The notes under the pieces were generated by a model that ran no database searches, was not told the DNA's origin, and was given only the letters and a program-made list of their open reading frames with translations. From Pseudoalteromonas luteoviolacea (GTDB taxonomy: Bacteria > Pseudomonadota > Gammaproteobacteria > Enterobacterales > Alteromonadaceae), in contig NZ_MAUJ01000007.1 in the NCBI RefSeq assembly GCF_001696455.1, forward strand, positions 1 through 64,000: 64,000 nucleotides of DNA. The letters are read 5' to 3'. Positions 53,167 to 62,689 of the stretch are shown piece after piece. The first letter of the stretch is position 1. The number at the start of each line of letters is the position of its first letter. Both the position numbers and the translations under genes were made by a program.

Positions 53167-54135
53167 ATGTCTAAAGTATTTTCAGATAACAGCCTAGCGA
53201 TAGGCCAAACGCCAATCGTTAAATTAAACCGTGTTACAGGCGGTAACGTTTACGCAAAAGTTGAATCTCGCAACCCAAGCTTCAGTGTAAAGTGCCGTAT
53301 TGGTGCTTCAATGATTTGGGAAGCAGAAAAGCAAGGTCTGTTAGGAGAAGGCAAAGAGCTAATCGAGCCGACTTCTGGTAATACAGGTATCGCATTGGCG
53401 TTCGTTGCAGCTTCTCGTGGCTACAAGCTAACACTCACAATGCCAAACACAATGAGCCTTGAACGCCGCAAGCTTTTAAAGGCACTGGGTGCTAACCTTG
53501 TCCTTACTGAAGGTGCAAAGGGCATGAAAGGTGCAATTGAAAAGGCGAACGAGATCCTAGCAAGCGATCCTGAAAAGTACGTTTTATTGCAACAGTTCGA
53601 AAACCCAGCGAACCCTAAGATCCACTTCGAAACAACGGGTCCAGAGATCTTTGAAGCACTTGAAGGCAATATTGACTACTTCGTAGCGGGTGTCGGTACT
53701 GGTGGTACTATCACGGGTGTTAGCCGCTTCTTGAAACAAGAAAAAGGCCTAGGTGTAAAATCAATTGCTGTAGAGCCTACTGACTCTCCAGTTATTTCTC
53801 AAACACTTGCAGGTGAAGACGTCAAGCCAGGTCCTCATAAAATTCAAGGTATCGGCGCAGGCTTCATCCCAGGAAACCTAGATTTGGAGCTTATCGATGG
53901 TACAGAGCAAGTATCTAACGAAGATGCAATTGCTATGGCTCATCAGCTAATGAAAGATGAAGGTATCTTAGTGGGTATTTCTTCTGGTGCAGCAGTGGTC
54001 GCAGCTAAGCGCATTGCAGAAAAACCAGAGAATGCAGACAAAAATATCGTGGTTATTTTACCAAGTGCTACTGAGCGTTACCTTTCTAGCCCAATGTTTG
54101 CTGATGAGTTCAGTGAGCAAGAATTGGTTCAGTAA
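53167..54135 (+). CDS. cysK: O-acetylserine sulfhydrylase (cysteine synthase A)
   Basis: A 322-residue PLP enzyme converting O-acetylserine and sulfide to cysteine. The PLP Lys is K42 in NPSFSVKCRIG, the substrate loop is TSGNTGIALAF, the phosphate-binding loop is GTGGTITGV, and ISSGAAVVAA occurs near the C terminus. Length equals E. coli CysK. Codon use looks biased toward that of highly expressed genes, stronger than its neighbours. Monocistronic, with its own terminator. Confidence 0.97.
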   Translation: MSKVFSDNSLAIGQTPIVKLNRVTGGNVYAKVESRNPSFSVKCRIGASMIWEAEKQGLLGEGKELIEPTSGNTGIALAFVAASRGYKLTLTMPNTMSLERRKLLKALGANLVLTEGAKGMKGAIEKANEILASDPEKYVLLQQFENPANPKIHFETTGPEIFEALEGNIDYFVAGVGTGGTITGVSRFLKQEKGLGVKSIAVEPTDSPVISQTLAGEDVKPGPHKIQGIGAGFIPGNLDLELIDGTEQVSNEDAIAMAHQLMKDEGILVGISSGAAVVAAKRIAEKPENADKNIVVILPSATERYLSSPMFADEFSEQELVQ

Positions 54136-54151
54136 TAGTCAATTTTATAAG

Positions 54152-54175
54152 GCCAGCAATTTGCTGGCTTTTTTC
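54152..54175 (+). terminator. Rho-independent terminator of cysK
   Basis: GCCAGCA (54152-54158), loop ATT, TGCTGGC (54162-54168), then TTTTTTCT. A textbook intrinsic terminator 16 bases after the cysK stop. Confidence 0.92.
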
Positions 54176-54513
54176 TCTTCAATTCCATAAATTACCCTCG
54201 CCTTTTTTAGTATTCTTACTAGACTAAAATAAACAAACAAAGTCAAAAATGCGCTGTATTTTTGATTGCTAAAATTGGTAACGATTAGTGCCAGAATACC
54301 ATGGAAGATTGTCAATTCATAAGTGCAATAAATCGGTTCCAATGGTTATTATCATGGTAAAAAAGCAACTAATCATACCAGTATCGCTATAAAAATTTGT
54401 TTAAATCACCCTTGATTAAAGTGAAAGCAAAATGCGCCACTTTGACATTACAATGTAAATTCGAGCAGATGGGCTGCTGATTTAAGTACCTTATTCGGAT
54501 AAGGATCAATAAA
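54176..54513. other. 338-bp spacer between cysK and the solute-binding protein
   Basis: AT-rich, no coding region and no convincing RNA gene seen. It should hold the promoter of the downstream gene. A short TTGATTAAAGTGAAAG-like stretch near 54411 is the only notable text. Confidence 0.4.
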
Positions 54514-55416
54514 ATGAAACCACTAGTTTACTTTATGTTTGGTTATTTAGCCCTGTTTGCGACACCTGCCAATGCGAGTCTTCAGGTTGGCTTTTTCAAG
54601 TCTGGGCAGTATCAAATGATCATGGGAGAACAGTACAAGAATGGTTATTTGTTTAGTAAAGATGCCACGAAAGAACAGTTGCACTTAGTAACGCTTGACT
54701 GGCCCCCTTATATCGGCGACCAACTATGCAATAAGGGTTGGGTTTTTCAATTTACGGTATCATTACTCGTAGATCAAGGCTACCCTGTTTACGTTGAGTT
54801 TTTGCCTTGGGCTCGGGCGGTGAAAGCTGCCGAATCTGGCAAAGCGGATATACTCTTTCCTGAGTACTTTATTGAAGATGCGTCCCCGTCTGACAACTTT
54901 CCAGGAAAAACACGACGCGAATTACTGGCTTTATCCAATGCATTCCCAGGCGGAGAAATTGGCTTTTTAAAAAGGCGTGGTGAAACCGATAAATTTGAAG
55001 GTAACCTCAACGACTTGAAAGGCACAACAATCGGTGTTGTCAGAGGCTATCAGAATACGCCAGAGTTTGATGCCATGATGGACAATGGCGAATTCGTTAT
55101 CGTTGAAGCGGTTGATGATTTACAGCTTGTGAAGTTACTTGTGGGTAAACGCGTTGACCTCATAATAGGCGACCCGAAAGTGTTGCGCTTTACTGTAAGT
55201 TACTCTGAGCTTTCTAAATCGGAAAAGGTGACACTACTTCGCGGACTGGAAGATGTGGAGCCCGCGTTGCGTTATAACAATTTATTTTTTGCATTAAGCA
55301 AAAAGAACCCAAAGTGGCGTTCCATACTTAATGACATAAACAAAGGCTTATACTTATTTAACAACAGTAGCGAAACCGAACGTATTATTGAGATTGGCAG
55401 TACCGAATGTTACTAA
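54514..55416 (+). CDS. Periplasmic solute-binding protein (SBP_bac_3-like)
   Basis: A 300-residue exported protein: signal peptide ending ANA (~22), then a type II periplasmic binding fold. Typical segments are VTLDWPPYIGDQLCNKGW (start of lobe 1), FLPWARAVKAAESGKADILFP, and LKGTTIGVVRGYQNTPEFD (lobe 2). An N-terminal ~35-residue extension precedes the fold. No ABC permease is adjacent, so it is probably one of the orphan amino-acid-binding-like proteins common in these genomes. AAGGATC precedes the ATG. Confidence 0.88.
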   Translation: MKPLVYFMFGYLALFATPANASLQVGFFKSGQYQMIMGEQYKNGYLFSKDATKEQLHLVTLDWPPYIGDQLCNKGWVFQFTVSLLVDQGYPVYVEFLPWARAVKAAESGKADILFPEYFIEDASPSDNFPGKTRRELLALSNAFPGGEIGFLKRRGETDKFEGNLNDLKGTTIGVVRGYQNTPEFDAMMDNGEFVIVEAVDDLQLVKLLVGKRVDLIIGDPKVLRFTVSYSELSKSEKVTLLRGLEDVEPALRYNNLFFALSKKNPKWRSILNDINKGLYLFNNSSETERIIEIGSTECY

Positions 55417-55431
55417 GTTGGAAGGCGGTAT

Positions 55432-55455
55432 TTACCGCCTTTTTTAGTTAATGCC
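55432..55455 (+). terminator. Terminator of the solute-binding protein gene
   Basis: GGCGGTA (55434-55440), a TT loop, TACCGCC (55443-55449 region), followed by TTTTTT. The tail overlaps the queE stop codon on the opposite strand, so it is shared between convergent genes. Confidence 0.88.
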
Positions 55456-56109
55456 GATATACTTGTGTACTTGAATTGACAAGCGCCAGTTTTTCTTCAC
55501 ACACGTATCTATGGCTAACTTGGTCGCTTTAGCTTTTTGACTGATAGGCTGTAAATAAATCAGCTTTGGCCTCACCCCTGTTTGCTCAAACAACGCCTCT
55601 AATTCATCGATATGTTTTTGCATCGCCACTGGGTGTTTAATCTCATCCGCGCGCTGCATAGCAGATTTAAGCACTTCATAGCCGCCACGCATATTGATTT
55701 TGGGTGAAACGGTGACCCATGTTTCGTCGGGTACTAAGATTTCGAACGTTCCGCTGGTCTCTACTTGGGTCGAGTATCCCGACTTATGCAACGTTTCACA
55801 AAGTGATGTTAAATCATACATGCACGGCTCACCGCCAGTGATCACGATATGCTTTGCGGTATATCCTCGCTTATTAAATAGTTCGATAATGTCCTGTGCG
55901 GTCGCATTTGCCCACCATTCAGAGTCTGACTTTTTTTCGACCGTTTTGTCTAGGCTAACCAAGTATGTTGGATTCACATCCCATGTCTGCTTAGTATCAC
56001 ACCAAGCACAACCCACAGGGCAGCCCTGCAAGCGAACAAAGATTGACGGCGTTCCCGTATAACTTGCTTCACCTTGAATGGTTTCAAAAACTTCGTTGAT
56101 TTTGTACAA
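55444..56109 (-). CDS. queE: 7-carboxy-7-deazaguanine synthase
   Basis: A 221-residue radical SAM enzyme that converts 6-carboxytetrahydropterin to 7-carboxy-7-deazaguanine in queuosine (preQ1) synthesis. The cluster-binding cysteines are C30-x3-C34-x2-C37 (QGCPVGCAWCDTK), and the gene opens with the QueE stretch NEVFETIQGEASYTGTPSIF. SAM-site GGEP is present (ITGGEPCMYD). It is divergent from queC, the next pathway step, across 146 bp. Confidence 0.96.
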   Translation of the reverse strand: MYKINEVFETIQGEASYTGTPSIFVRLQGCPVGCAWCDTKQTWDVNPTYLVSLDKTVEKKSDSEWWANATAQDIIELFNKRGYTAKHIVITGGEPCMYDLTSLCETLHKSGYSTQVETSGTFEILVPDETWVTVSPKINMRGGYEVLKSAMQRADEIKHPVAMQKHIDELEALFEQTGVRPKLIYLQPISQKAKATKLAIDTCVKKNWRLSIQVHKYIGIN

Positions 56110-56157
56110 AACAGCTCCAAACTACTCAATATATTTTGCGAAAATAACCTGCTAAAA

Positions 56158-56186
56158 TTGTCATTTTTTCAGCGGCCGTGTAGTAT
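56158..56186 (+). promoter_or_regulatory. Putative sigma70 promoter of queC
   Basis: -35 TTGTCA (56158-56163), 17-bp spacer, -10 TAGTAT (56181-56186), about 70 bp before the queC ATG. Close to consensus with ideal spacing. No preQ1 riboswitch was recognised in this leader. Confidence 0.6.
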
Positions 56187-56255
56187 ATCGCGCCCTGAAG
56201 CAAACCTCTATTAAAATCGAGGCAAAACCTGAGGCATTTATCCGAGGTACTCCTT

Positions 56256-56912
56256 ATGAGCGAAAAAGTCGTTGTTATCTATTCCGGTGGCATGGATTCT
56301 TACACTGTGCTAAACAAAGCCCTAAAGCAGGGCCACGAAGTCTATGCGCTGTCTTTTAATTATGGGCAACGACATGTTAAAGAGCTAGAAGTTGCTAAAA
56401 AAGTATGTGACGACTTGAACGTAGCGCACAAGATTGTTGATATTTCGGCAATCAATCAGTTACTTGCCGGTTCTTCTTTGACTGATGACATTGAAGTACC
56501 AGAAGGTCACTACGAAGAAGAGAGCATGAAAAGCACAATCGTACCCAATCGGAATATGATTTTGCTGTCTCTTGCTGTTGGCTACGCTGTATCATTAAAA
56601 GCCAACAAAGTATTTTATGGTGCACATTCTGGTGACCATGCTATCTACCCTGACTGTCGACCTGAATTTGTGAAAAAGATGGATGATGTGTGTCGTATCG
56701 CCAACTACGACGAAGTTGAAATCGTCTGCCCTTATCTCAACAATACTAAGATTGATATTCTTACTGACGGCCTGAAAATGGGACTGGACTATAGTCAAAC
56801 ATGGACATGCTACAATGGCCGTGAAAAAGCATGTGGTAAATGTGGCGCTTGCCAAGAGCGTTTGGAAGCTTTTGATTTAAACCAAGCGACTGATCCACTT
56901 ACTTACGAATAA
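56256..56912 (+). CDS. queC: 7-cyano-7-deazaguanine synthase
   Basis: A 218-residue ATP-dependent enzyme converting 7-carboxy-7-deazaguanine to preQ0. The P-loop-like motif SGGMDS is at 10-15. The C-terminal zinc site is CYNGREKACGKCGACQER (four Cys near 189-204). Family length is usual (~220-230). Divergent from queE. Confidence 0.97.
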   Translation: MSEKVVVIYSGGMDSYTVLNKALKQGHEVYALSFNYGQRHVKELEVAKKVCDDLNVAHKIVDISAINQLLAGSSLTDDIEVPEGHYEEESMKSTIVPNRNMILLSLAVGYAVSLKANKVFYGAHSGDHAIYPDCRPEFVKKMDDVCRIANYDEVEIVCPYLNNTKIDILTDGLKMGLDYSQTWTCYNGREKACGKCGACQERLEAFDLNQATDPLTYE

Positions 56913-57101
56913 GCAACTCAGCGTGCTCAAATTTAATATTGAGCACGCCTGTTCTAACCGATAGTCAAATCTCTTCAATCAGCGATGATTACAGGCCTCA
57001 CCCACAACCATTTAGGTGAAGTTTCTTATCTGACACTTGTCACTATACTCACAACAATTATCATCTATGATTAGGTTAGGTAAGCTTAAGGAGATAAATG
57101 T

Positions 57102-57332
57102 ATGTCGGCTACTACGATGGTGTTTTTAATCGTACTTGTTAGCATTGGTTTTGGCGTGATCCGAGATCTTTATGGTAAGTATTTACAAGCGCAAAAGCTA
57201 GGTGGATTGAACAAGCAAGAAAGCGAACAGTTAAAAACTGAAATTACACAGCTAAAAGACAGAGTTGCGGTTTTAGAAAAAATTGTTACCGATGAAGGCT
57301 ATCAGGTAGACAAAAAAATTAAGCGCCTCTAA
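57102..57332 (+). CDS. Small membrane protein with coiled coil (PspB-like), 76 aa
   Basis: One N-terminal TM (TMVFLIVLVSIGFGVI) followed by a short basic linker and a heptad-like coiled coil (QLKTEITQLKDRVAVLEKIVTDE). Size and layout recall PspB, the inner-membrane phage-shock protein, including the closing LExIVxDE. No pspA, pspC or pspF lies near, so it may be an orphan relative or an unrelated small membrane protein. AAGGAG precedes the ATG. Confidence 0.75.
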   Translation: MSATTMVFLIVLVSIGFGVIRDLYGKYLQAQKLGGLNKQESEQLKTEITQLKDRVAVLEKIVTDEGYQVDKKIKRL

Positions 57333-57338
57333 TTCATT

Positions 57339-57365
57339 GTGTGGCGCTAGCGACTAGCGCCACAC
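57339..57365. terminator. Bidirectional hairpin between convergent genes
   Basis: GTGTGGCGCTAG (57339-57350), loop CGA, CTAGCGCCACAC (57354-57365): a perfect 12-bp GC-rich stem, ending one base before the acyltransferase stop codon (57367). The flanks are only weakly U-rich. Confidence 0.75.
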
Positions 57366-57366
57366 A

Positions 57367-58572
57367 TTATGAAACTGTCTGGTACTTTGCCTTCGGTATA
57401 CAGGTTTTATCTTGTTTAGCTACACCAAACAAAACACATAACACCTTGTTGCGTTGTATTACCTCATATCCCAAAAAACACCCTAATGCGGTAAGCGCAA
57501 TGATAAACATACTTTCAATACCGGGGGAAGTCTCGAATGGCTTTAACCAATAAGCACAACCAATAATGAGGGTTTGGTGCAATATATACCAAGGTAAAAC
57601 TGCTGACGTCGCATAGCGCAATGGTGGATTCGGTGAAGTCAAATGGGACGCACTGTACCCGATTAGTGCCAACATCCAAGCCCAATGATTTGTACACACC
57701 ACCACCCCATACAAGCTTTTTACCCAGATATTCGTCTCAAAATGTTGTGACAAGAAATATAAAAACCCATGTTTATCCAACAAAATAAGTGTGTAGCCAA
57801 TGAGCGCAACTGCCGTCAACCTATGTCGATTTTTGACTACACTCGCTTTTAAATGCGGCAACAGTGCAAATATATACCCCATCAAGAACACTGAAAAATA
57901 CTTACCGTGATTGTACCAATCATCAATCAGTCCGTGGGTGGAAGGATATGTTTGCCTTAACATCATCCAAACTACAAACAAGGTAACAATCGCCACTCCC
58001 AATGCTACAGAGGCAGAAAGCTTAGCCTCTAGTGCAGACAACAAAGGTCTCAGTGGCACGATTCGTGTAAAAACCAACAGTAACAAGCAATAAACCCAAA
58101 GATAAGCCAAAAACCACAGATGGTTCCAAGTCAACAGCCCTATCTCAGATTGATATTGCGCCAGCAAAGGCGTATTGGGGTTGATATAAGCGAGCCAAAA
58201 ATCAAAAAAAGACATCGTGATTAACCCCTTATCTAGCATCTCAATATACATTTGAGGTGCTACCACCACATACATACCAAAAAGTAGCGGCACAAACAGG
58301 CGTAGCGTTTTCGCTTTGATTAACTGCCAAGTGCTCATTCGTTGATGGCAAAAGGCTAAAACCATTCCCGAAATAAAAAATAGTAAAGACATACGCCATT
58401 GGTTGCTAAGCAGCATAAAATTTTGCAGTAACTCGGAAGTATATGCGCTTTTTATGTGCCAACCCCAATCAGCGACATAATACATACCGACGTGATACAA
58501 AATGAGTACACCAAACACCAAAACACGCAACCAATCTAAGTCCCATTGGCGCGTAAACTGCGAATTTGTCAT
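57367..58572 (-). CDS. Acyltransferase 3 family membrane protein
   Basis: A 401-residue integral membrane acyltransferase with about ten TMs. The N-terminal RQWDLDWLRVLVFGVLILYH has the conserved Arg and His of family 3, and MSLLFFISGMVLAF matches the second helix. These enzymes add acetyl or succinyl groups to sugars or other envelope molecules using acyl-CoA. The ATG at 58572 has AGGAGGG upstream. It is divergent from the LytTR regulator over ~115 bp, which may control it. Confidence 0.9.
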   Translation of the reverse strand: MTNSQFTRQWDLDWLRVLVFGVLILYHVGMYYVADWGWHIKSAYTSELLQNFMLLSNQWRMSLLFFISGMVLAFCHQRMSTWQLIKAKTLRLFVPLLFGMYVVVAPQMYIEMLDKGLITMSFFDFWLAYINPNTPLLAQYQSEIGLLTWNHLWFLAYLWVYCLLLLVFTRIVPLRPLLSALEAKLSASVALGVAIVTLFVVWMMLRQTYPSTHGLIDDWYNHGKYFSVFLMGYIFALLPHLKASVVKNRHRLTAVALIGYTLILLDKHGFLYFLSQHFETNIWVKSLYGVVVCTNHWAWMLALIGYSASHLTSPNPPLRYATSAVLPWYILHQTLIIGCAYWLKPFETSPGIESMFIIALTALGCFLGYEVIQRNKVLCVLFGVAKQDKTCIPKAKYQTVS

Positions 58573-58688
58573 AGTCCCTCCTAGCATGTTATTTTTTAAA
58601 GTGTCTAAATTGCAAACTCAGTAAACCATCCATGCTATTGAAATACATGAATATAGTGATAAGCGGTGGAATTAAGGGATGAGCCGTA

Positions 58689-59534
58689 ATGTGGTTAGAA
58701 AAAACAATAAAACAACATACCGCACTGTGTGGGTACATCGCCGCCACGCTATATTTGTTGATCAATAATACGGTCAATGCGCTGTCTGTATGGACTGAAC
58801 ATAACCGAGATGGAGCCTCGACGACACAGTTATGGGAGCCCTTTGTTTGGGAGTACACAAGTGCACTTTCTTTGCTTGTACTCATTCCCATGTTAGTCGC
58901 ACTATTTCAACGCTATCCAATTAAAACAACACCACCTTTGAAGCAAGTGATGGTTCACATCGCTTCGTCTTTGGTATTTTCTTTATGTCATGTTTTACTA
59001 ATGGTGGGGCTGCGCCACTTGGCATATACATGGATGCAAGGACACTATGATTTTGGTGAATATCACCAAGAATTTTGGTACGAGTACCGAAAAGACTTAC
59101 TTTCCTACCTGTTTATATTCTTCATTTTCCACAGTGCAAAATGGGTCCTTGAGTCCTCCTCTGACTATGAGCAACAAGAGATGCCTTTAAATCAACCACC
59201 CACCCAGTTTTTGGTCAAAAAACATGGGGAAGAACATCTAATCAAAGTCTCAGAAATTGAATGGTATGAAGCCAGTGGAAACTACGTCAACTTGCATAGT
59301 AAAGGTCGAATCTACCCGCTACGCGAAACATTAAACAGCCTCAGTAATCGATTAGCCACTGCACATGTTACTCGTGTACACCGCAGATTCGCGGTCAATG
59401 AACACAAAATTAAATCGGTTCGATTTGCATCGAGTGGCGATGGCATTATCACGCTAGAGTCAGGCGCAGAAGTAAACTTGTCTCGACGATACAAAAGTGA
59501 TTTTAAACTTGCGCTTGAGACGCCAAAGACATGA
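58689..59534 (+). CDS. Membrane-bound LytTR family regulator
   Basis: A 281-residue regulator with four N-terminal TMs (within residues ~10-165) and a C-terminal LytTR DNA-binding domain (~178-278: IKVSEIEWYEASGNYVNLHS ... VTRVHRRFAVN). There is no receiver domain, so it senses through its membrane part or an unlinked partner. AAGGGATG upstream of the ATG. It is divergent from the acyltransferase gene and lies ~290 bp before the TonB receptor, both possible targets. Confidence 0.93.
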   Translation: MWLEKTIKQHTALCGYIAATLYLLINNTVNALSVWTEHNRDGASTTQLWEPFVWEYTSALSLLVLIPMLVALFQRYPIKTTPPLKQVMVHIASSLVFSLCHVLLMVGLRHLAYTWMQGHYDFGEYHQEFWYEYRKDLLSYLFIFFIFHSAKWVLESSSDYEQQEMPLNQPPTQFLVKKHGEEHLIKVSEIEWYEASGNYVNLHSKGRIYPLRETLNSLSNRLATAHVTRVHRRFAVNEHKIKSVRFASSGDGIITLESGAEVNLSRRYKSDFKLALETPKT

Positions 59535-59827
59535 CCTTTCATTTTATCACTAAGATAAAATATCTTATTCCTAAACTATCGCCAATTAATGAATGTTAAA
59601 ACCCACCCCTTATAGAGAAAATATATTTAAATTTATTAATAATTTGAAAGCATTTGGTAGCGTACCTTTTCCAATAAAATAGCCAGAGGTTAGAAGTTAT
59701 AATCTATAACGAAATTGAATTTAACGACGCATAAATTACTCATTACTATCCGCATCCCAATAAGTATTTAGTCTCAATCTAACCACTGACTAAACATCAT
59801 TTTGAAATCAACTCGCTAGGATAAATA

Positions 59828-62347
59828 ATGTCGAAACCGAACTTCGTGGCAGCATCAGTCAGCCTGATACTAGCCTCAGCACCTGTATTTACACTTCAAG
59901 CCCAGGAGTCAGTAGCCTCTACACCAGAATTAAAACCTGAGGTTATCGAAGTAACAGGTACTAGAAGAAGCCTGCGCAGTATTGCCGAAAGTACGGTGCC
60001 AGTAGACATTATCAACCTTGATGAGATCAACAGCTCTGGTCAGCTAGAGTTGAGCCAAGTTCTAACCACTTTGGTACCAAGCTTTAACTTTCCAAACTCG
60101 CAACTTGCAGATGGAACAGATCATGCGCGTCCAGCCGTACTAAGAGGTTTGGCACCGGATCATACTTTGGTTCTCATCAACGGAAAACGCCGCCACTCAA
60201 GTGCGCTACTGAATCTCAATGGTACGGTAGGACGAGGCTCTTCAGCTGTTGACTTAAACATGATCCCTACTGCCGCCATTAAGCGCATTGAAGTACTCAG
60301 AGATGGCGCTGCGGCACAATATGGCTCTGATGCGATAGCTGGCGTAATTAACATCGTACTGAAAGATGCAGACGAAGGTGGTTCATTGAGTTTCACCTAT
60401 GGTAAGTACGATACTCAAATGGCTGGTGCCAAGCAACTTGAGGGCGTATCTCAAAATGACAGTGGCGAGCTTGCTTTTGAATTAGGTGAAGACCGCACGA
60501 TAAGTGATGGCAATACCAGTACTATCACTGGCAATATCGGTTTACCTCTTGGCGAGGCTGGCTTCATTCACCTTTCAGCAGAGGCACGAAATAAAGCGCC
60601 GTCTAATCGCTCAGGCTTTGACCCACGAGAACAATACGCGCGTGATGATAATGGCAACCTAGACCCTCGAGAATTTGATGCGCAGAGATATAACCACAGA
60701 TTTGGTAAAGCCGATATCGAGGATTTCGCCTTTTTCTACAATGCTGGCTACGACTTATCCGAAGATACAACACTATATTCATTTGGCAGTTACTCTGAAC
60801 GTGAAGGTAATTCTGGCGGCTTTTTCCGCCGACCAAAAGATGGCCGAAACCTGACCGCGATTTACCCTGATGGCTTTTTGCCACAAATCACAACAGAAGT
60901 AGAAGACTTTGCCATTGCGATTGGCCTAACGACGCACATGTCGGGCTGGGACCTTGATAACAGCGCAAACTTTGGTCGCAATGAGTTTAACTTCGGCGTG
61001 ACAAACAGCTTGAATACGTCTATGGGAACCGACAGCCCAACAGAGTTTGAAAATGGCGCGTTAGTTTATGATCAACTCACTCTCAACTTTGATGCCAAAA
61101 ATAGTTTCGACTTTGGTTTATACGAAGAAGTCTATATTACTATCGGTGCTGAATACCGCCATGAGTCATACCAAATAAAGGCGGGAGAAGAAGCGTCGTA
61201 CTTAACGGTGTTAGACGCTAACGGTGCCCCTGTCGCAGCAGGTGGCGCACAGGTATTAGCTGGCTTTTCTCCAGCCAGTGTCGTTGACGAATCACGCAAT
61301 AACATCGCACTCTTTACCGAGTTTGATACCTATATCAATGAAGATTGGAATTTAGTACTCGCAGCACGACTGGAAGATTACAGTGACTTTGGTTCAACAG
61401 TCACGGGCAAGCTTGCAAGCCGATACGCAGTCAATGATGCACTATCGTTTAGAGGGGCTGTAAGCACTGGTTTCAGGGCGCCATCACTTGCGCAATCCTC
61501 TTACAAGTCAACTACCACAGTGTTCGAAAATGGCGTACCAAATGAAGTCGGGTTATTTCCAGTCGATACACTTGCAGCTCAAGCATTAGGGGCAAAGTCA
61601 CTGGAAGCTGAAGAGTCGGTAAATATCACCGCAGGTTTTATTTATACGCAAGATAACTTCAGCCTAACTGTAGATGCTTACCGCATTGATATTGATGACC
61701 GCATTGTATTATCTGAGAACTTAAGCGGCGACGCCGTTGAGCAGATCCTAGCTGTGGCTGGTGAACACAATGTACAGCGTGTTCGTTACTTCACCAATGC
61801 GATTGATTCTCGCACACAAGGTGTCGATATTGTTGCAACTTATAATTTTGACCTAGATACTTATGGCAGCTTAGCTCTAAGCGCGGCATTAAATCGTAAT
61901 GATACGGAAGTTACCAATGTAAAAGATAACCCTGCTGAGCTGGCTGCGCTGGGTGACGAATATCAATATTTTGCACGTCGTGAAATTGCACGTTTTGAAG
62001 ATGGTACACCAAAGAACAAACTTAACTTGGTTGCAACTTGGCAATACCAAGATTGGACGGCCATTTTAAAAGCCACCAGATATGGTGAAACCATTGACTC
62101 ATCTAGCACGGTAGAAAAAGACGAAGTACTTGAAGCAAAATGGATAACCGACCTTGAAGTCGCATACCAGTTTAACGAACAGTGGCGCTTGGCGGTGGGT
62201 GCTAACAACTTGTTTGACCAATACCCACAAGATACAGTTGGCAATATAGGGTTCAGTAACTTCAATCAAATTTTCCCATATTCTGCGTTCTCAGCGTACA
62301 ACACAGATGGCCGCTTTGTTTATGGCAAGGTAGCATTTAACTTTTAA
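59828..62347 (+). CDS. TonB-dependent outer-membrane receptor
   Basis: An 839-residue receptor with signal peptide (~1-25), a TonB-box-like EVIEVTGTRR at ~38-47, a plug domain (~50-165; VEVLRDGAAAQYGSDAIAGVINI) and a 22-strand barrel closing in YGKVAFNF with C-terminal Phe. It has the style of the many Alteromonadales receptors with unknown ligands. The barrel has GFRAPSLAQ, the standard late-strand motif. AGGATAAATA precedes the ATG. Substrate may be iron-siderophore, sugar or peptide; no transporter neighbour helps. Confidence 0.95.
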   Translation: MSKPNFVAASVSLILASAPVFTLQAQESVASTPELKPEVIEVTGTRRSLRSIAESTVPVDIINLDEINSSGQLELSQVLTTLVPSFNFPNSQLADGTDHARPAVLRGLAPDHTLVLINGKRRHSSALLNLNGTVGRGSSAVDLNMIPTAAIKRIEVLRDGAAAQYGSDAIAGVINIVLKDADEGGSLSFTYGKYDTQMAGAKQLEGVSQNDSGELAFELGEDRTISDGNTSTITGNIGLPLGEAGFIHLSAEARNKAPSNRSGFDPREQYARDDNGNLDPREFDAQRYNHRFGKADIEDFAFFYNAGYDLSEDTTLYSFGSYSEREGNSGGFFRRPKDGRNLTAIYPDGFLPQITTEVEDFAIAIGLTTHMSGWDLDNSANFGRNEFNFGVTNSLNTSMGTDSPTEFENGALVYDQLTLNFDAKNSFDFGLYEEVYITIGAEYRHESYQIKAGEEASYLTVLDANGAPVAAGGAQVLAGFSPASVVDESRNNIALFTEFDTYINEDWNLVLAARLEDYSDFGSTVTGKLASRYAVNDALSFRGAVSTGFRAPSLAQSSYKSTTTVFENGVPNEVGLFPVDTLAAQALGAKSLEAEESVNITAGFIYTQDNFSLTVDAYRIDIDDRIVLSENLSGDAVEQILAVAGEHNVQRVRYFTNAIDSRTQGVDIVATYNFDLDTYGSLALSAALNRNDTEVTNVKDNPAELAALGDEYQYFARREIARFEDGTPKNKLNLVATWQYQDWTAILKATRYGETIDSSSTVEKDEVLEAKWITDLEVAYQFNEQWRLAVGANNLFDQYPQDTVGNIGFSNFNQIFPYSAFSAYNTDGRFVYGKVAFNF

Positions 62348-62360
62348 GTATCCCTCTTTT

Positions 62361-62389
62361 ACGCCAGCCCTGTTAATAGGTGCTGGCGT
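62361..62389 (+). terminator. Hairpin after the TonB receptor
   Basis: ACGCCAGC (62361-62368) pairs with GCTGGCGT (62382-62389) with a 13-base loop. A perfect 8-bp stem 14 bases past the stop; the following tail is not U-rich, so strength is uncertain. Confidence 0.6.
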
Positions 62390-62689
62390 CCCTGTTCATT
62401 AACCTCTCGCACATAAAACTAATATCTAAGTTGCACATCTTGGTATTAACCTAAGCTTCCTTACCCCACATAAATAGTCCTTAATATATGTATAAAAAAC
62501 ATACTTGCCTTTGTTTTAATTTCCATGATATTAATAAATTAGTAAGGTTGTTGGGATCAAGATATTATTCCATAGCCAGAAGAGTAAGCGATTGATCTTA
62601 GTAGTCTATACAAGCGAAGGGCTACCAACTTCATTAGGACATTAAAGCCAGTGAAGCTAGCCTATTTTATAAAAAGAAGGATATTTATT
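62390..62689. other. 300-bp AT-rich spacer before the small peptide gene
   Basis: No coding region seen. It should carry the promoter for the peptide gene. A small palindrome-like TATGTATAAAAAACATA lies near 62483-62500. No further structure was recognised. Confidence 0.4.

Noticed and set aside
56110..56255. preQ1 riboswitch in front of queC
   Set aside because: No aptamer-like hairpin with the expected A-rich tail was recognised; an ordinary sigma70 promoter explains the region.
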